A stretch of DNA of 40,952 nucleotides from Erysipelotrichaceae bacterium. GTDB lineage: Bacteria > Bacillota_I > Bacilli_A > Erysipelotrichales > Erysipelotrichaceae. Both the position numbers and the translations under genes were made by a program. Where the stretch lies: assembly GCA_019415435.1 (NCBI GenBank), contig DXZE01000002.1, positions 1,754-42,705 of the forward strand, given 5' to 3'. Position 1 is the stretch's first letter. Each line of letters starts with the position of its first letter. The notes under the pieces are model-generated. The model was not told the origin of the DNA and did not search any database. It saw only the letters and a program-made list of their open reading frames with translations. Shown here piece after piece: positions 30,432 through 38,708 of this stretch.

Positions 30432-31358
30432 ATGAGCAATGGTTTTGAAGCATTAAGAGAAAAAGCCAAAGAAGGAAAGAAGAAGATTCTTTCAGTTACG
30501 TGTGCTCAGGACAATGCTGTTCTTGAGGCTGTCAAAGAAGCACATGAAATGGGCATTGTCGATGCCATATTAGTTGGCGATGAAGCAAAGATCAGAGAGA
30601 TCGCCGGTAATATTGGCATGGATCTGAATGACTACAAGATAATTAATGAACCTGATAATATTCAGGCCACACTGAAGGCGGTAAAGCTTGTACATGATGG
30701 TGAAGCTGACATGTACATGAAAGGACTTGTACCGACAAAGGATTTCTTAAAGTCTGTACTGAACAAGGAAGTTGGTTTAAGAACTGGCAAGACACTGTCT
30801 CATGTAGCAGTTGTCAAGGTTCCTTCAATTGACAGATTACTGTTCTTAACAGATGTTGCTTTCTTACCTTATCCGGATTTAGAAGCAAAGAAGCAGATGA
30901 TCCGTTATACGGCAGATGTTGCCGAGGCATGCGGTGTCAAACAGCCTAAAGTTGCACCACTTGCAGCTGTAGAGGTTGTTAACCCTAAGATGCCTGCAAC
31001 AGTAGATGCGGATGAATTGAGAAAGGCTTGTGAAGCTGGCGAACTTGGTGACTGCATTGTCGATGGTCCATTATCACTGGATATTGCGTTAGATCCTGCC
31101 GCAGCCAAGGAAAAGGGTGCACAGGACAGACCGGCGGCTGGCAAGGCAGATATCCTTGTCTTCCCGGATATCCACGCTGGCAACATCACATATAAGGCAA
31201 TTGCACATCTGGTTCCGGGTGTACAGATCGGTGCTATGTTAACAGGGACAAGTGCTCCTGTCATTCTTGCATCGCGTTCTGATACAAAGGATGTAAAGAT
31301 TAACTCTATCGCATTAGCTGCGGTATTAGCAGAACATATGAAGAAGGTAAATGGTTAA
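30432..31358 (+). CDS. ptb: phosphate butyryltransferase
   Basis: Converts butyryl-CoA and phosphate to butyryl phosphate and CoA, for butyrate kinase. 308 residues of the phosphate acetyl/butyryltransferase family, with conserved KGLVPTKDFLKSVLNKEVGLRTG, LSHVAVVKVP, DGPLSLDIALDPAAAKEKG and the C-terminal DIHAGNITYKAIAHLVP. The butyryl call rests on length, the adjacent buk gene and the butyrate operon; a phosphate acetyltransferase of the same family is the alternative. ATG 30432 is used: AAGGAG (30413-30418) lies 13 bases upstream, longer than usual, and no ATG, GTG or TTG in frame sits closer. Confidence 0.9.
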   Translation: MSNGFEALREKAKEGKKKILSVTCAQDNAVLEAVKEAHEMGIVDAILVGDEAKIREIAGNIGMDLNDYKIINEPDNIQATLKAVKLVHDGEADMYMKGLVPTKDFLKSVLNKEVGLRTGKTLSHVAVVKVPSIDRLLFLTDVAFLPYPDLEAKKQMIRYTADVAEACGVKQPKVAPLAAVEVVNPKMPATVDADELRKACEAGELGDCIVDGPLSLDIALDPAAAKEKGAQDRPAAGKADILVFPDIHAGNITYKAIAHLVPGVQIGAMLTGTSAPVILASRSDTKDVKINSIALAAVLAEHMKKVNG

Positions 31359-32457
31359 CATGGCAAAGAATATACTCGCAATTAATCCTGGATCTACTTC
31401 TACAAAGATCGCTATCTTCGAAGATGATCACATGGTATCTGAAATCGGACTGGATCATCCGGTTGAACAGATGAACAAGTTCCCGAATACATTTTCACAG
31501 CTGGATTTCAGACTTGGTGTTATCAAGGATTATCTGAAGAAGAACAATTACGATATCAACAAGCTGGATGCTGTTGTTGGCAGAGGCGGTTACCTGCATC
31601 CTATTGAAGCAGGAACATATGTTGTCAATGATGCGATCTGTCATGATCTTGAGATTGCCCTAAATGGTGACCATGCGGCTAACCTTGGTGGTTTACTTGC
31701 AAGAAAGATCGCAGATGAAGTAGGATGCCCTGCATACATCGTTGATCCAACTGCTGTAGATGAATTACAGGATGTCGCAAGACTTTCCGGTATGCCGGAA
31801 ATCAAGAGAGTATCCAAGGTACATGCTCTGAATATGAGAGCTGTATCCCGTGAATATGCCAAGAGCATTAACAAGAAGTTTGAGGATCTGAACCTCATCG
31901 TTGCCCATATGGGCGGTGGATGCACAACCGGCTGCTTCAGAAAAGGCAGAATGATTGATATGTTCAATGGTCTTGATGGTGATGGAGCATTCGCTCCAAC
32001 AAGATCTGGTGCTGTTCCGGTTGGCGATCTGATCAGACTCTGCTACTCAGGCAAGTATCCAACCGTTGATGCAATGATGAAGCGTGCGGTTGGTGATGCC
32101 GGTATCGCTGCATATCTTGGCACTGCTGATATGCGTGAAGTCAACAAGATGATTGAAAACGGCGATAAGAAGGCAAAGATTGTCAAGGATGCCTTCATCT
32201 ATCAGCATTCCAAGGATATTGGTGCATTAGCTGTTGTCTTAAAGGGACAGGTTGATGCAATCATTCTGACAGGCGGTATAGCTTATGGTCAGGATGTTAC
32301 AGATGCTATCAAGGAATATGTCGGCTGGATCGCTCCGGTTGTTGTTATTCCTGGTGAGCGTGAAATGATTGCTCTGGCACAGGGTGCCTTAAGAGTTCTG
32401 AATGGCGAAGAAGAAGCCAAGATCTATTATGAAGAACCGCAGGATGCGGAGAAATAA
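31351..32457 (+). CDS. buk: butyrate kinase
   Basis: Transfers phosphate from butyryl phosphate to ADP, yielding butyrate and ATP. About 365-368 residues of the ASKHA fold: phosphate loop LAINPGSTSTKIAIF, VVGRGGYLHPIEAGTYVVN, VAHMGGGCTTGCF, then SGAVPVGDLIRLCYSGKYPT and ILTGGIAYG. This is a clear Buk, not AckA. Loop residues differ from most Buks: YLHP for LLxP and CTTGCF for ISVGAH. Start: ATG 31351 overlaps ptb by eight bases; ATG 31360, one base after the ptb stop, gives the more usual N-terminus (MAKNILAINPGS). The Shine-Dalgarno AAGAAGG fits neither perfectly. Confidence 0.93.
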   Translation: MVNMAKNILAINPGSTSTKIAIFEDDHMVSEIGLDHPVEQMNKFPNTFSQLDFRLGVIKDYLKKNNYDINKLDAVVGRGGYLHPIEAGTYVVNDAICHDLEIALNGDHAANLGGLLARKIADEVGCPAYIVDPTAVDELQDVARLSGMPEIKRVSKVHALNMRAVSREYAKSINKKFEDLNLIVAHMGGGCTTGCFRKGRMIDMFNGLDGDGAFAPTRSGAVPVGDLIRLCYSGKYPTVDAMMKRAVGDAGIAAYLGTADMREVNKMIENGDKKAKIVKDAFIYQHSKDIGALAVVLKGQVDAIILTGGIAYGQDVTDAIKEYVGWIAPVVVIPGEREMIALAQGALRVLNGEEEAKIYYEEPQDAEK

Positions 32458-32492
32458 GCTGAAAACTATTCAATAACAGGAGGTAAATAGTT

Positions 32493-33686
32493 ATGGCAAA
32501 GAAAGTTGTAATTGTAAGTGCATGTCGTACAGCTATCGGTAAGATGGGCGGCGAACTCAGTACTGTACCTGCAGTAGATATGGGTGCAGCAGTTATCAAG
32601 GATGCTTTAAAGAGAGCTAATCTGAAGCCTGAAGATGTTGATCAGGTTTACATGGGTAATGTTATTCAGGCTGGCTTAGGTCAGAACCCTGCCCGTCAGG
32701 CTACACTGAAAGCTGGTCTGCCGATTACATGTCCTGCAGTTACTGTTAACTGTGTATGCGGTTCTGGTCTTGAATCCGTTAACCTGGCTGCAGATCAGAT
32801 TCTTGCTGGTGATGCAGATGTCGTTGTTGCCGGTGGTATGGAATCCATGTCCTTGGCACCATATGTATTACCTCATGCAAGATATGGCATGAGAATGAAT
32901 GTTCCAAAGGATGGTCTTGTTGATGCAATGATCAAGGATGCTCTTTGGGATGTCTATGGTGACTATCATATGATGATCACAGCTGAGAATGTTGCTGAAA
33001 AGTGGCATCTGACACGTGAAGAACTCGATGAGTTCTCTGCTAACTCCCAGAACAAGGCATGTGATGCAAGAGATAACGGCCGTTTCAAGGAAGAGATCAC
33101 TCCTATTGAAGTTAACCTTGGCCGTAAGAAGGGTATCGTTACAGTTGATACAGATGAAGGTCCAAGAGAAGGACAGACACCTGAAGTACTTGCTAAGTTA
33201 AGATGCTGTTCTGGTAAGGAAGGCGGCGTTGTTACAGCTGGTAATGCTTCCGGTATCAATGATGGTGCTGCTGCTGTTATCCTGATGTCTGAAGAAAAGG
33301 CTAAGGAACTTGGCATTGAACCAATGGCTACATGGGTAACTGGTGCTTTAGCTGGTGTAGATCCATCTATCATGGGTATTGGTCCTGTATATGCTTCCAG
33401 AAAGGCTATGAAGAAGGCTGGTCTTACAATTGATGACTTCGACCTTTATGAAGCAAATGAAGCATTCGCTGCCCAGTCTTGTGCAGTTGCCAAGGAATTG
33501 AACTTTGATCCGGCTAAGCTGAATGTCAATGGTGGTGCTATTGCATTAGGTCATCCGGTAGGAGCTTCTGGAACAAGAATTCTGGTTACATTACTGTATG
33601 CCATGAAGCAGAGAAATGCTCACAGAGGTCTTGCTACACTGTGCATTGGCGGCGGCATGGGCTGCGCTACGATCGTTGAAAGATAA
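32493..33686 (+). CDS. thl: acetyl-CoA acetyltransferase (thiolase)
   Basis: Condenses two acetyl-CoA to acetoacetyl-CoA, the entry step of butyrate synthesis. 397 residues with the thiolase active-site cysteine C89 in NCVCGSGLESV, the catalytic H354 in IALGHPVGASG and C384 in CIGGGMGCA. The biosynthetic type is inferred from the operon. AGGAGG lies seven to eight bases before ATG 32493. 35 bases after buk with no terminator between. Confidence 0.96.
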   Translation: MAKKVVIVSACRTAIGKMGGELSTVPAVDMGAAVIKDALKRANLKPEDVDQVYMGNVIQAGLGQNPARQATLKAGLPITCPAVTVNCVCGSGLESVNLAADQILAGDADVVVAGGMESMSLAPYVLPHARYGMRMNVPKDGLVDAMIKDALWDVYGDYHMMITAENVAEKWHLTREELDEFSANSQNKACDARDNGRFKEEITPIEVNLGRKKGIVTVDTDEGPREGQTPEVLAKLRCCSGKEGGVVTAGNASGINDGAAAVILMSEEKAKELGIEPMATWVTGALAGVDPSIMGIGPVYASRKAMKKAGLTIDDFDLYEANEAFAAQSCAVAKELNFDPAKLNVNGGAIALGHPVGASGTRILVTLLYAMKQRNAHRGLATLCIGGGMGCATIVER

Positions 33687-33704
33687 GCTTCGGAGAAATT
33701 CGAT

Positions 33705-34499
33705 ATGGGATATGTAGATTATGAAGTTAAGGGTGCTGTTGGTATTATTACAATTAACAGACCTAAGGCTTTGAATGCATTGAATTCAGAAGTTCTTGAT
33801 AATCTGAATGAGGTTATTGATGATGTTGATCTGAATGAAATCCGCTGTCTGATTATTACAGGTGCTGGTGACAAGTCATTTGTTGCAGGTGCTGATATTG
33901 GTGAAATGAGCACATTAACCAAGGAAGAAGGTCAGGCATTCGGTAAGAAGGGCAATGATATCTTCAGAAAGATTGAAACCCTTGAAATCCCTGTTATTGC
34001 GGCTGTTAACGGCTATGCCTTAGGCGGTGGCAATGAACTGGCTATGTCATGTGATTTCAGAGTTGCATCTGAAAATGCTGTCTTCGGTCAGCCGGAAGCT
34101 GGTCTAGGTATTACCCCTGGCTTTGGCGGAACCCAGAGACTTGCACGTCTGATTGGTCCTGGCTATGCTAAGCAGTTAATCTATACAGCCAGAAACATCA
34201 AGGCTGATGAAGCTTTGAGAGTAGGACTTGTTAACCAGGTTGTTAAGCCTGAAGAATTAATGCCTACTGTAGAAAAGCTTGCTAATACAATTGCAGGAAA
34301 TGCTCCTATTGCTGTAAGAGCATGCAAGAGAGCCATCAATGAAGGTACAGAAATGTACATGGATGATGCAATTGAATTCGAAGAGAGACAGTTCGGCAGC
34401 TGCTTTGAAAGTGAAGATCAGAAAGAAGGAATGGCAAACTTCCTTCGTAAGAAAGATGATCCTAAAAAAGTAAAGCACGTTGCATTCCAGAATAAATAA
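33705..34499 (+). CDS. crt: 3-hydroxybutyryl-CoA dehydratase (crotonase)
   Basis: Dehydrates 3-hydroxybutyryl-CoA to crotonyl-CoA. 264-residue enoyl-CoA hydratase fold with the oxyanion hole AAVNGYALGGGNELAMS and the catalytic pair E111 and E131 (GQPEAGLGITPGFGGTQRL). Length and motifs are standard. A CGGAG Shine-Dalgarno precedes the ATG; gaps to thl (18) and hbd (16) are short, as in one transcript. Confidence 0.96.
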   Translation: MGYVDYEVKGAVGIITINRPKALNALNSEVLDNLNEVIDDVDLNEIRCLIITGAGDKSFVAGADIGEMSTLTKEEGQAFGKKGNDIFRKIETLEIPVIAAVNGYALGGGNELAMSCDFRVASENAVFGQPEAGLGITPGFGGTQRLARLIGPGYAKQLIYTARNIKADEALRVGLVNQVVKPEELMPTVEKLANTIAGNAPIAVRACKRAINEGTEMYMDDAIEFEERQFGSCFESEDQKEGMANFLRKKDDPKKVKHVAFQNK

Positions 34500-34515
34500 C
34501 AGGAGGATATGGAAG

Positions 34516-35394
34516 ATGAAAGTTGCAGTAATTGGTGCCGGAACAATGGGTTCTGGTATTGCACAGGCCTTTGCCCAGTGCAATGATGTAGAGAAAGTAT
34601 ATCTCTGCGATATCAAGCAGGAATTCGCTGATGGCGGCAAAGCCAAGATCAAGAAGGCTTTGGATAAGAGAGTTGCCAGGGGCAAGCTGGATCAGGCTAG
34701 TGCAGATGCAGTACTTGCAAAGGTACAGACAGGTCTGAACAGCCAGGCTGTAGATCCTGATCTTGTTGTAGAGGCTGCTCTTGAAGTCATGGATATTAAG
34801 AAGAATACATTCAAGGATCTTGAAGATAACATCGTCAAGAATGAGAACTGCATCTTCGCATCCAATACTTCTTCTCTTTCCATTACGGAAATCGGCAAGG
34901 GATTAAAGAAGCCGGTTATCGGTATGCATTTCTTCAACCCGGCTCCAGTCATGAAGCTGATTGAGGTTATCCGTGGTGCTAATACAACAGATGCTGATGT
35001 AGCAGCTGTTAAGGATATTGCTGAAAAGCTTGGCAAGACACCGGTAGAAGTCAATGAAGCTCCTGGCTTTGTTGTTAACCGTATTCTGATTCCTGAGATC
35101 AATGAAGGTATCATGGTTTATCAGGAAGGTATTTCCAACATCGCTGGTATTGATACAGCTATGAAGCTTGGCTGCAACCATCCAATGGGACCATTAGAGT
35201 TAGGTGACTATATTGGTCTGGATATCGTTCTTGCAATCATGGACACACTGTACAATGAAACACATGATTCCAAGTACAGAGCATCTACACTGCTCCGTAA
35301 GATGGTCAGAGGCGGACACCTTGGTGTTAAGACAGGCAGAGGCTTCTACGTTTATAACGCAGATCATACAAAGACACCTGTTGATGAGTTATAA
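34516..35394 (+). CDS. hbd: 3-hydroxybutyryl-CoA dehydrogenase
   Basis: Reduces acetoacetyl-CoA to 3-hydroxybutyryl-CoA with NAD(P)H. 292 residues from ATG 34516: Rossmann glycine motif VIGAGTMGSGIAQA at the N-terminus, SNTSSLSIT and GMHFFNPAPVMKLIEVI (catalytic Ser/His region), APGFVVNRIL and the C-terminal helical domain with HPMGPLELGDYIG. AGGAGG at 34501-34506 decides the start; the frame from 34480 adds 12 residues and overlaps crt. A hairpin separates it from bcd. Confidence 0.96.
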   Translation: MKVAVIGAGTMGSGIAQAFAQCNDVEKVYLCDIKQEFADGGKAKIKKALDKRVARGKLDQASADAVLAKVQTGLNSQAVDPDLVVEAALEVMDIKKNTFKDLEDNIVKNENCIFASNTSSLSITEIGKGLKKPVIGMHFFNPAPVMKLIEVIRGANTTDADVAAVKDIAEKLGKTPVEVNEAPGFVVNRILIPEINEGIMVYQEGISNIAGIDTAMKLGCNHPMGPLELGDYIGLDIVLAIMDTLYNETHDSKYRASTLLRKMVRGGHLGVKTGRGFYVYNADHTKTPVDEL

Positions 35395-35411
35395 GATTGG
35401 CTGAATCTCTG

Positions 35412-35439
35412 GAAAACGTCAGAGTGATCTGGCGTTTTC
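35412..35439 (+). other. hairpin between hbd and bcd
   Basis: GAAAACGTCA (35412-35421) / TGGCGTTTTC (35430-35439), one G-T pair, 8-base loop, no U-run after it. It may stabilise or tune the mRNA inside the operon, or partly terminate. Confidence 0.6.
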
Positions 35440-35479
35440 TAAGGGTTTCATATAAAAAAGGAAATTGGAGGAGAATAAA

Positions 35480-36637
35480 ATGGATTTCCAGCTTGATAAG
35501 AAGCATTCAATGGAAAGATCACTGTTCAAGGATTTTGCTGAAAAAGAAGTAAAGCCTCTTGCCATTGATGTAGATGAGGAAGAGAGATTCCCAAGAGAGA
35601 CAATTGACAAGATGGCTGCCAATGGCTTCATGGGTATTGCAATTCCTAAGCAGTATGGTGGACAGGGATGTGATCCGCTGACATACGTTATGGCTGTTGA
35701 AGAGATTGCCAAGTGCTGTGGTACTACAGCTGTAGCTTTATCCGCACATTCTTCACTGTGCTGTGACCCGATTCTGAACTATGGTACAGAAGAACAGAAA
35801 CAGAAGTATCTGGTTCCACTTGCAAAGGGTGAGAAACTTGGTGCCTTTGGTTTAACCGAGCCAGGTGCTGGTACAGATGCACAGGGTGTTCAGACGAAGG
35901 CTGTTCTTTCTGAAGATGGCAAGGAATGGATTCTGAATGGTTCCAAGTGCTTCATTACAAATGGTAAGGAAGCTGATGTTTATATCATCATTGCACATAC
36001 TGATGATGTAGAAAAGAGGGGCCGTAAGCAGAAGGCTTTCTCTGCATTCATCGTTGAAAAGGGTACGCCTGGATTCTCCTTTGGTACAAAGGAACATAAG
36101 ATGGGTATCCGTGGCTCTGCAACATATGAACTGATTTTCCAGGATTGCCATATTCCGGCAGAGAATCTGCTTGGTGTAAGAGGCAAGGGCTTCCAGGAAG
36201 CTATGCATACACTGGATGGCGGCCGTATTGGTATCGCTGCCCAGGCATTGGGCCTTGCGGAAGGTGCATTAGACAGAACAGTTGCTTACGTTAAGGAAAG
36301 AAAGCAGTTTGGCCGTTCAATCAGTGCATTCCAGAATACACAGTTCCAGCTTGCTAATCTGGCTACAGAAGTAGAAGCAGCCCAGTTACTTGTATACAAG
36401 GCTGCTGAAGCCAAGGCAACAAAGCCTCGTTTCTCTGTAGAAGCTGCCAAGGCTAAGTTATTCGCTGCTGAAACAGCTATGGATGTTACTACAAAGTGCG
36501 TTCAGTTAATGGGCGGCTATGGTTACATCAGAGAATATGAAGTTGAAAGAATGATGAGAGATGCCAAGATTACGGAGATCTATGAAGGTACTTCAGAAGT
36601 TCAGAGAATGGTTATCTCCGGTGATTTGTTAAAGTAA
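35480..36637 (+). CDS. bcd: butyryl-CoA dehydrogenase
   Basis: FAD enzyme that reduces crotonyl-CoA to butyryl-CoA; with EtfAB in clostridia it bifurcates electrons from NADH to crotonyl-CoA and ferredoxin. 385 residues of acyl-CoA dehydrogenase fold: FGLTEPGAGTDAQGVQTKA, FITNGKEADVYIIIA, GRIGIAAQALGLAEGA and the catalytic-base region TEIYEGTSEVQRMVISGDLL. ATG 35480 follows GGAGGAG; TTG 35465 is an upstream artefact. It sits after a hairpin and before etfBA, the usual partner set. Confidence 0.95.
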   Translation: MDFQLDKKHSMERSLFKDFAEKEVKPLAIDVDEEERFPRETIDKMAANGFMGIAIPKQYGGQGCDPLTYVMAVEEIAKCCGTTAVALSAHSSLCCDPILNYGTEEQKQKYLVPLAKGEKLGAFGLTEPGAGTDAQGVQTKAVLSEDGKEWILNGSKCFITNGKEADVYIIIAHTDDVEKRGRKQKAFSAFIVEKGTPGFSFGTKEHKMGIRGSATYELIFQDCHIPAENLLGVRGKGFQEAMHTLDGGRIGIAAQALGLAEGALDRTVAYVKERKQFGRSISAFQNTQFQLANLATEVEAAQLLVYKAAEAKATKPRFSVEAAKAKLFAAETAMDVTTKCVQLMGGYGYIREYEVERMMRDAKITEIYEGTSEVQRMVISGDLLK

Positions 36638-36656
36638 AAGAAAGGGAAATAAGAAA

Positions 36657-37460
36657 ATGCTGAAAATTGTTGTTTGTGTAAAGCAGGTCCCTGATACTGC
36701 CGGAGGCGTCAAGTTCAAACCAGATGGAACTCTGGACAGAGGTGCTATGCTTGCCATCATGAACCCTGATGACAAGGCTGGTCTTGAAGCTGCTTTAAGA
36801 ATCAAAGATTCTGATCCTGATAATGTTCATGTTTCTTTGCTGACTATGGGATTACCAAAGGCTGATGATGTATTAAGAGAAGGCATTGCCATGGGTGCTG
36901 ATGACGGCTATCTGTTAACAGACAGAAAGCTTGGTGGTGCTGATACATGGGCTACATCTTCTTCTATCGCCGGTGGTTTAAAGAACATCGATTATGATCT
37001 GATTATCACAGGCCGTCAGGCTATCGATGGTGATACAGCACAGGTTGGCCCGCAGATTGCCGAGCATCTTGGCATTCCGGTTATCTCTTATGCCAAGGAA
37101 ATCAAGTGTGATGTTGAAAACAAGACTGTTGAAGTCAAGAGACAGTTCGATGATGGCTATATGATCGTTAAGGCAAAGATGCCATGTCTGATTACAGCAT
37201 TATCCGAGCTCAATGAGCCAAGATATATGAGACCAGGCAGAATCTTCGATGCTATTGATCATCCTGAACTTGTTACTGTTTGGGGCAGAGACAAGCTTGA
37301 TGTCGCTGATGATGATATCGGTAAAGTCGGATCTCCTACAGTTATTGCCAAGGCTTCTGACAAGGTTGCCAAGGGCAAGGGTGTTGTTGTAACACCTGAA
37401 TCACCAAATGAAGCAGCTGACTACATTGTCAATGTTTTATCTGAGAAGCATGTTATCTAA
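36657..37460 (+). CDS. etfB: electron transfer flavoprotein subunit beta
   Basis: Beta subunit of EtfAB, binding AMP or FAD. 267 residues with KIVVCVKQVPDTAGGVKF, MNPDDKAGLEAALRI, ADTWATSSSIAGGLK, IITGRQAIDGDTAQVGPQIA and the recognition-loop region LITALSELNEPRYMRPGRIF. Gene order bcd-etfB-etfA supports a Bcd-EtfAB complex. AAAGGGAA before ATG. Whether it bifurcates to ferredoxin is expected by homology but not visible directly. Confidence 0.95.
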   Translation: MLKIVVCVKQVPDTAGGVKFKPDGTLDRGAMLAIMNPDDKAGLEAALRIKDSDPDNVHVSLLTMGLPKADDVLREGIAMGADDGYLLTDRKLGGADTWATSSSIAGGLKNIDYDLIITGRQAIDGDTAQVGPQIAEHLGIPVISYAKEIKCDVENKTVEVKRQFDDGYMIVKAKMPCLITALSELNEPRYMRPGRIFDAIDHPELVTVWGRDKLDVADDDIGKVGSPTVIAKASDKVAKGKGVVVTPESPNEAADYIVNVLSEKHVI

Positions 37461-37481
37461 GGGAAAGGGAGAATACTTGAA

Positions 37482-38552
37482 ATGATTAAGAAGAATCTTG
37501 AAGAATATAAGGGTATAACTATTTATGCCCAGCAGGTAGACGGAAAGCTTTCCCCGATTGCATTGGAATTACTTGGTAAGGCAAGAGAGCTTGCGGAATC
37601 ATTAGATGATAAGACAGTTACAGCTGTATTAATCGGTTCTGATGTAGGTGGCCTTGCGAATGAATTAGCCGCATACGGTGCTGATCGTGTCGTCGTTATC
37701 GATGATCCATCCTTAAAGGAATACATGACAGAGCCTTATACACAGGCATTAGCTGGTTATATTAATGAATTCAAGCCAGAGATCGTTCTGGTTGGTGCAA
37801 CAGCTATCGGACGTGATCTTGGACCTAGAACATCTGCACGTGTACAGACTGGTTTAACAGCAGACTGCACAAAGCTTGAGATCGGTGACTTCCCATTAGT
37901 TGCTATACCAGGTCATGAAGCTGATCAGAAGCATAAGCAGTTACTGATGACGCGTCCTGCATTCGGCGGCAACACAATTGCTACAATTGCATGTCCTGAT
38001 CACAGACCTCAGATGGCTACTGTAAGACCAGGTGTAATGCAGAAGATTACACCTGACTATAACAGAAAAGCTGAAGTCATTAACTGGAAGGCTCCATTAG
38101 AGAAGAATAACTGCTATGTAGAGATTGAAAAGGTTGTTAAGGAAGTATCTAACGTAGCTGATATTACAGCTGCCAAGATCCTTGTATCTGGTGGTCGTGG
38201 TGTAGGTTCTGCTGAGAACTTCAAGCTCCTGGATGATCTTGCAGAAGTACTGCATGGTACAGTTTCATGCTCCAGAGCAGTTGTAGATGCAGGCTGGAAA
38301 CCAAAGGAGTTACAGGTTGGACAGACTGGTAAGACAGTCAGACCACATGTATACTTTGCAATTGGTATCTCAGGTGCTATCCAGCATGTTGCTGGTATGG
38401 AAGAATCTGATATTATCATTGCCATCAATAAGGATGAGACAGCTCCAATCTTCGATGTAGCTGACTATGGTATTGTTGGTGATCTGAACAAGATTGTTCC
38501 GTTACTGACAGAGAAGCTGAAGGAAGCTATCGCAGCCAAGAACGCTGCTTAA
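37482..38552 (+). CDS. etfA: electron transfer flavoprotein subunit alpha
   Basis: Alpha subunit of EtfAB, holding the electron-transferring FAD. 356 residues. N-terminal IALELLGKARELAESL, GATAIGRDLGPRTSAR, then the C-terminal FAD domain ILVSGGRGVGSAENFKLL, SRAVVDAGWKP, QVGQTGKTVRPHVYFAIGIS, GAIQHVAGM and FDVADYGIVGDL. Last gene of the butyrate operon, closed by a strong hairpin. Confidence 0.96.
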   Translation: MIKKNLEEYKGITIYAQQVDGKLSPIALELLGKARELAESLDDKTVTAVLIGSDVGGLANELAAYGADRVVVIDDPSLKEYMTEPYTQALAGYINEFKPEIVLVGATAIGRDLGPRTSARVQTGLTADCTKLEIGDFPLVAIPGHEADQKHKQLLMTRPAFGGNTIATIACPDHRPQMATVRPGVMQKITPDYNRKAEVINWKAPLEKNNCYVEIEKVVKEVSNVADITAAKILVSGGRGVGSAENFKLLDDLAEVLHGTVSCSRAVVDAGWKPKELQVGQTGKTVRPHVYFAIGISGAIQHVAGMEESDIIIAINKDETAPIFDVADYGIVGDLNKIVPLLTEKLKEAIAAKNAA

Positions 38553-38576
38553 GTTATTACCGCAATATAGTAAAAG

Positions 38577-38609
38577 AACCGGAAGTCTGGTGTTCAGATT
38601 TCCGGTTTT
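38577..38609 (+). terminator. terminator of the butyrate operon
   Basis: 13-bp stem AACCGGAAGTCTG / CAGATTTCCGGTT (one mismatch), 5-base loop, then TTTT partly in the stem. On the minus strand CTTTTAC follows, so it may also stop the xerD transcript. Confidence 0.8.
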
Positions 38610-38708
38610 AATATTTGCCATATAAAATATCTTACTTCGCATAATGTATCTTATACGATTTTTATAGATTGATAGATGAAGAGTTATTTATGCCTTTTTA
38701 CAGTACTT

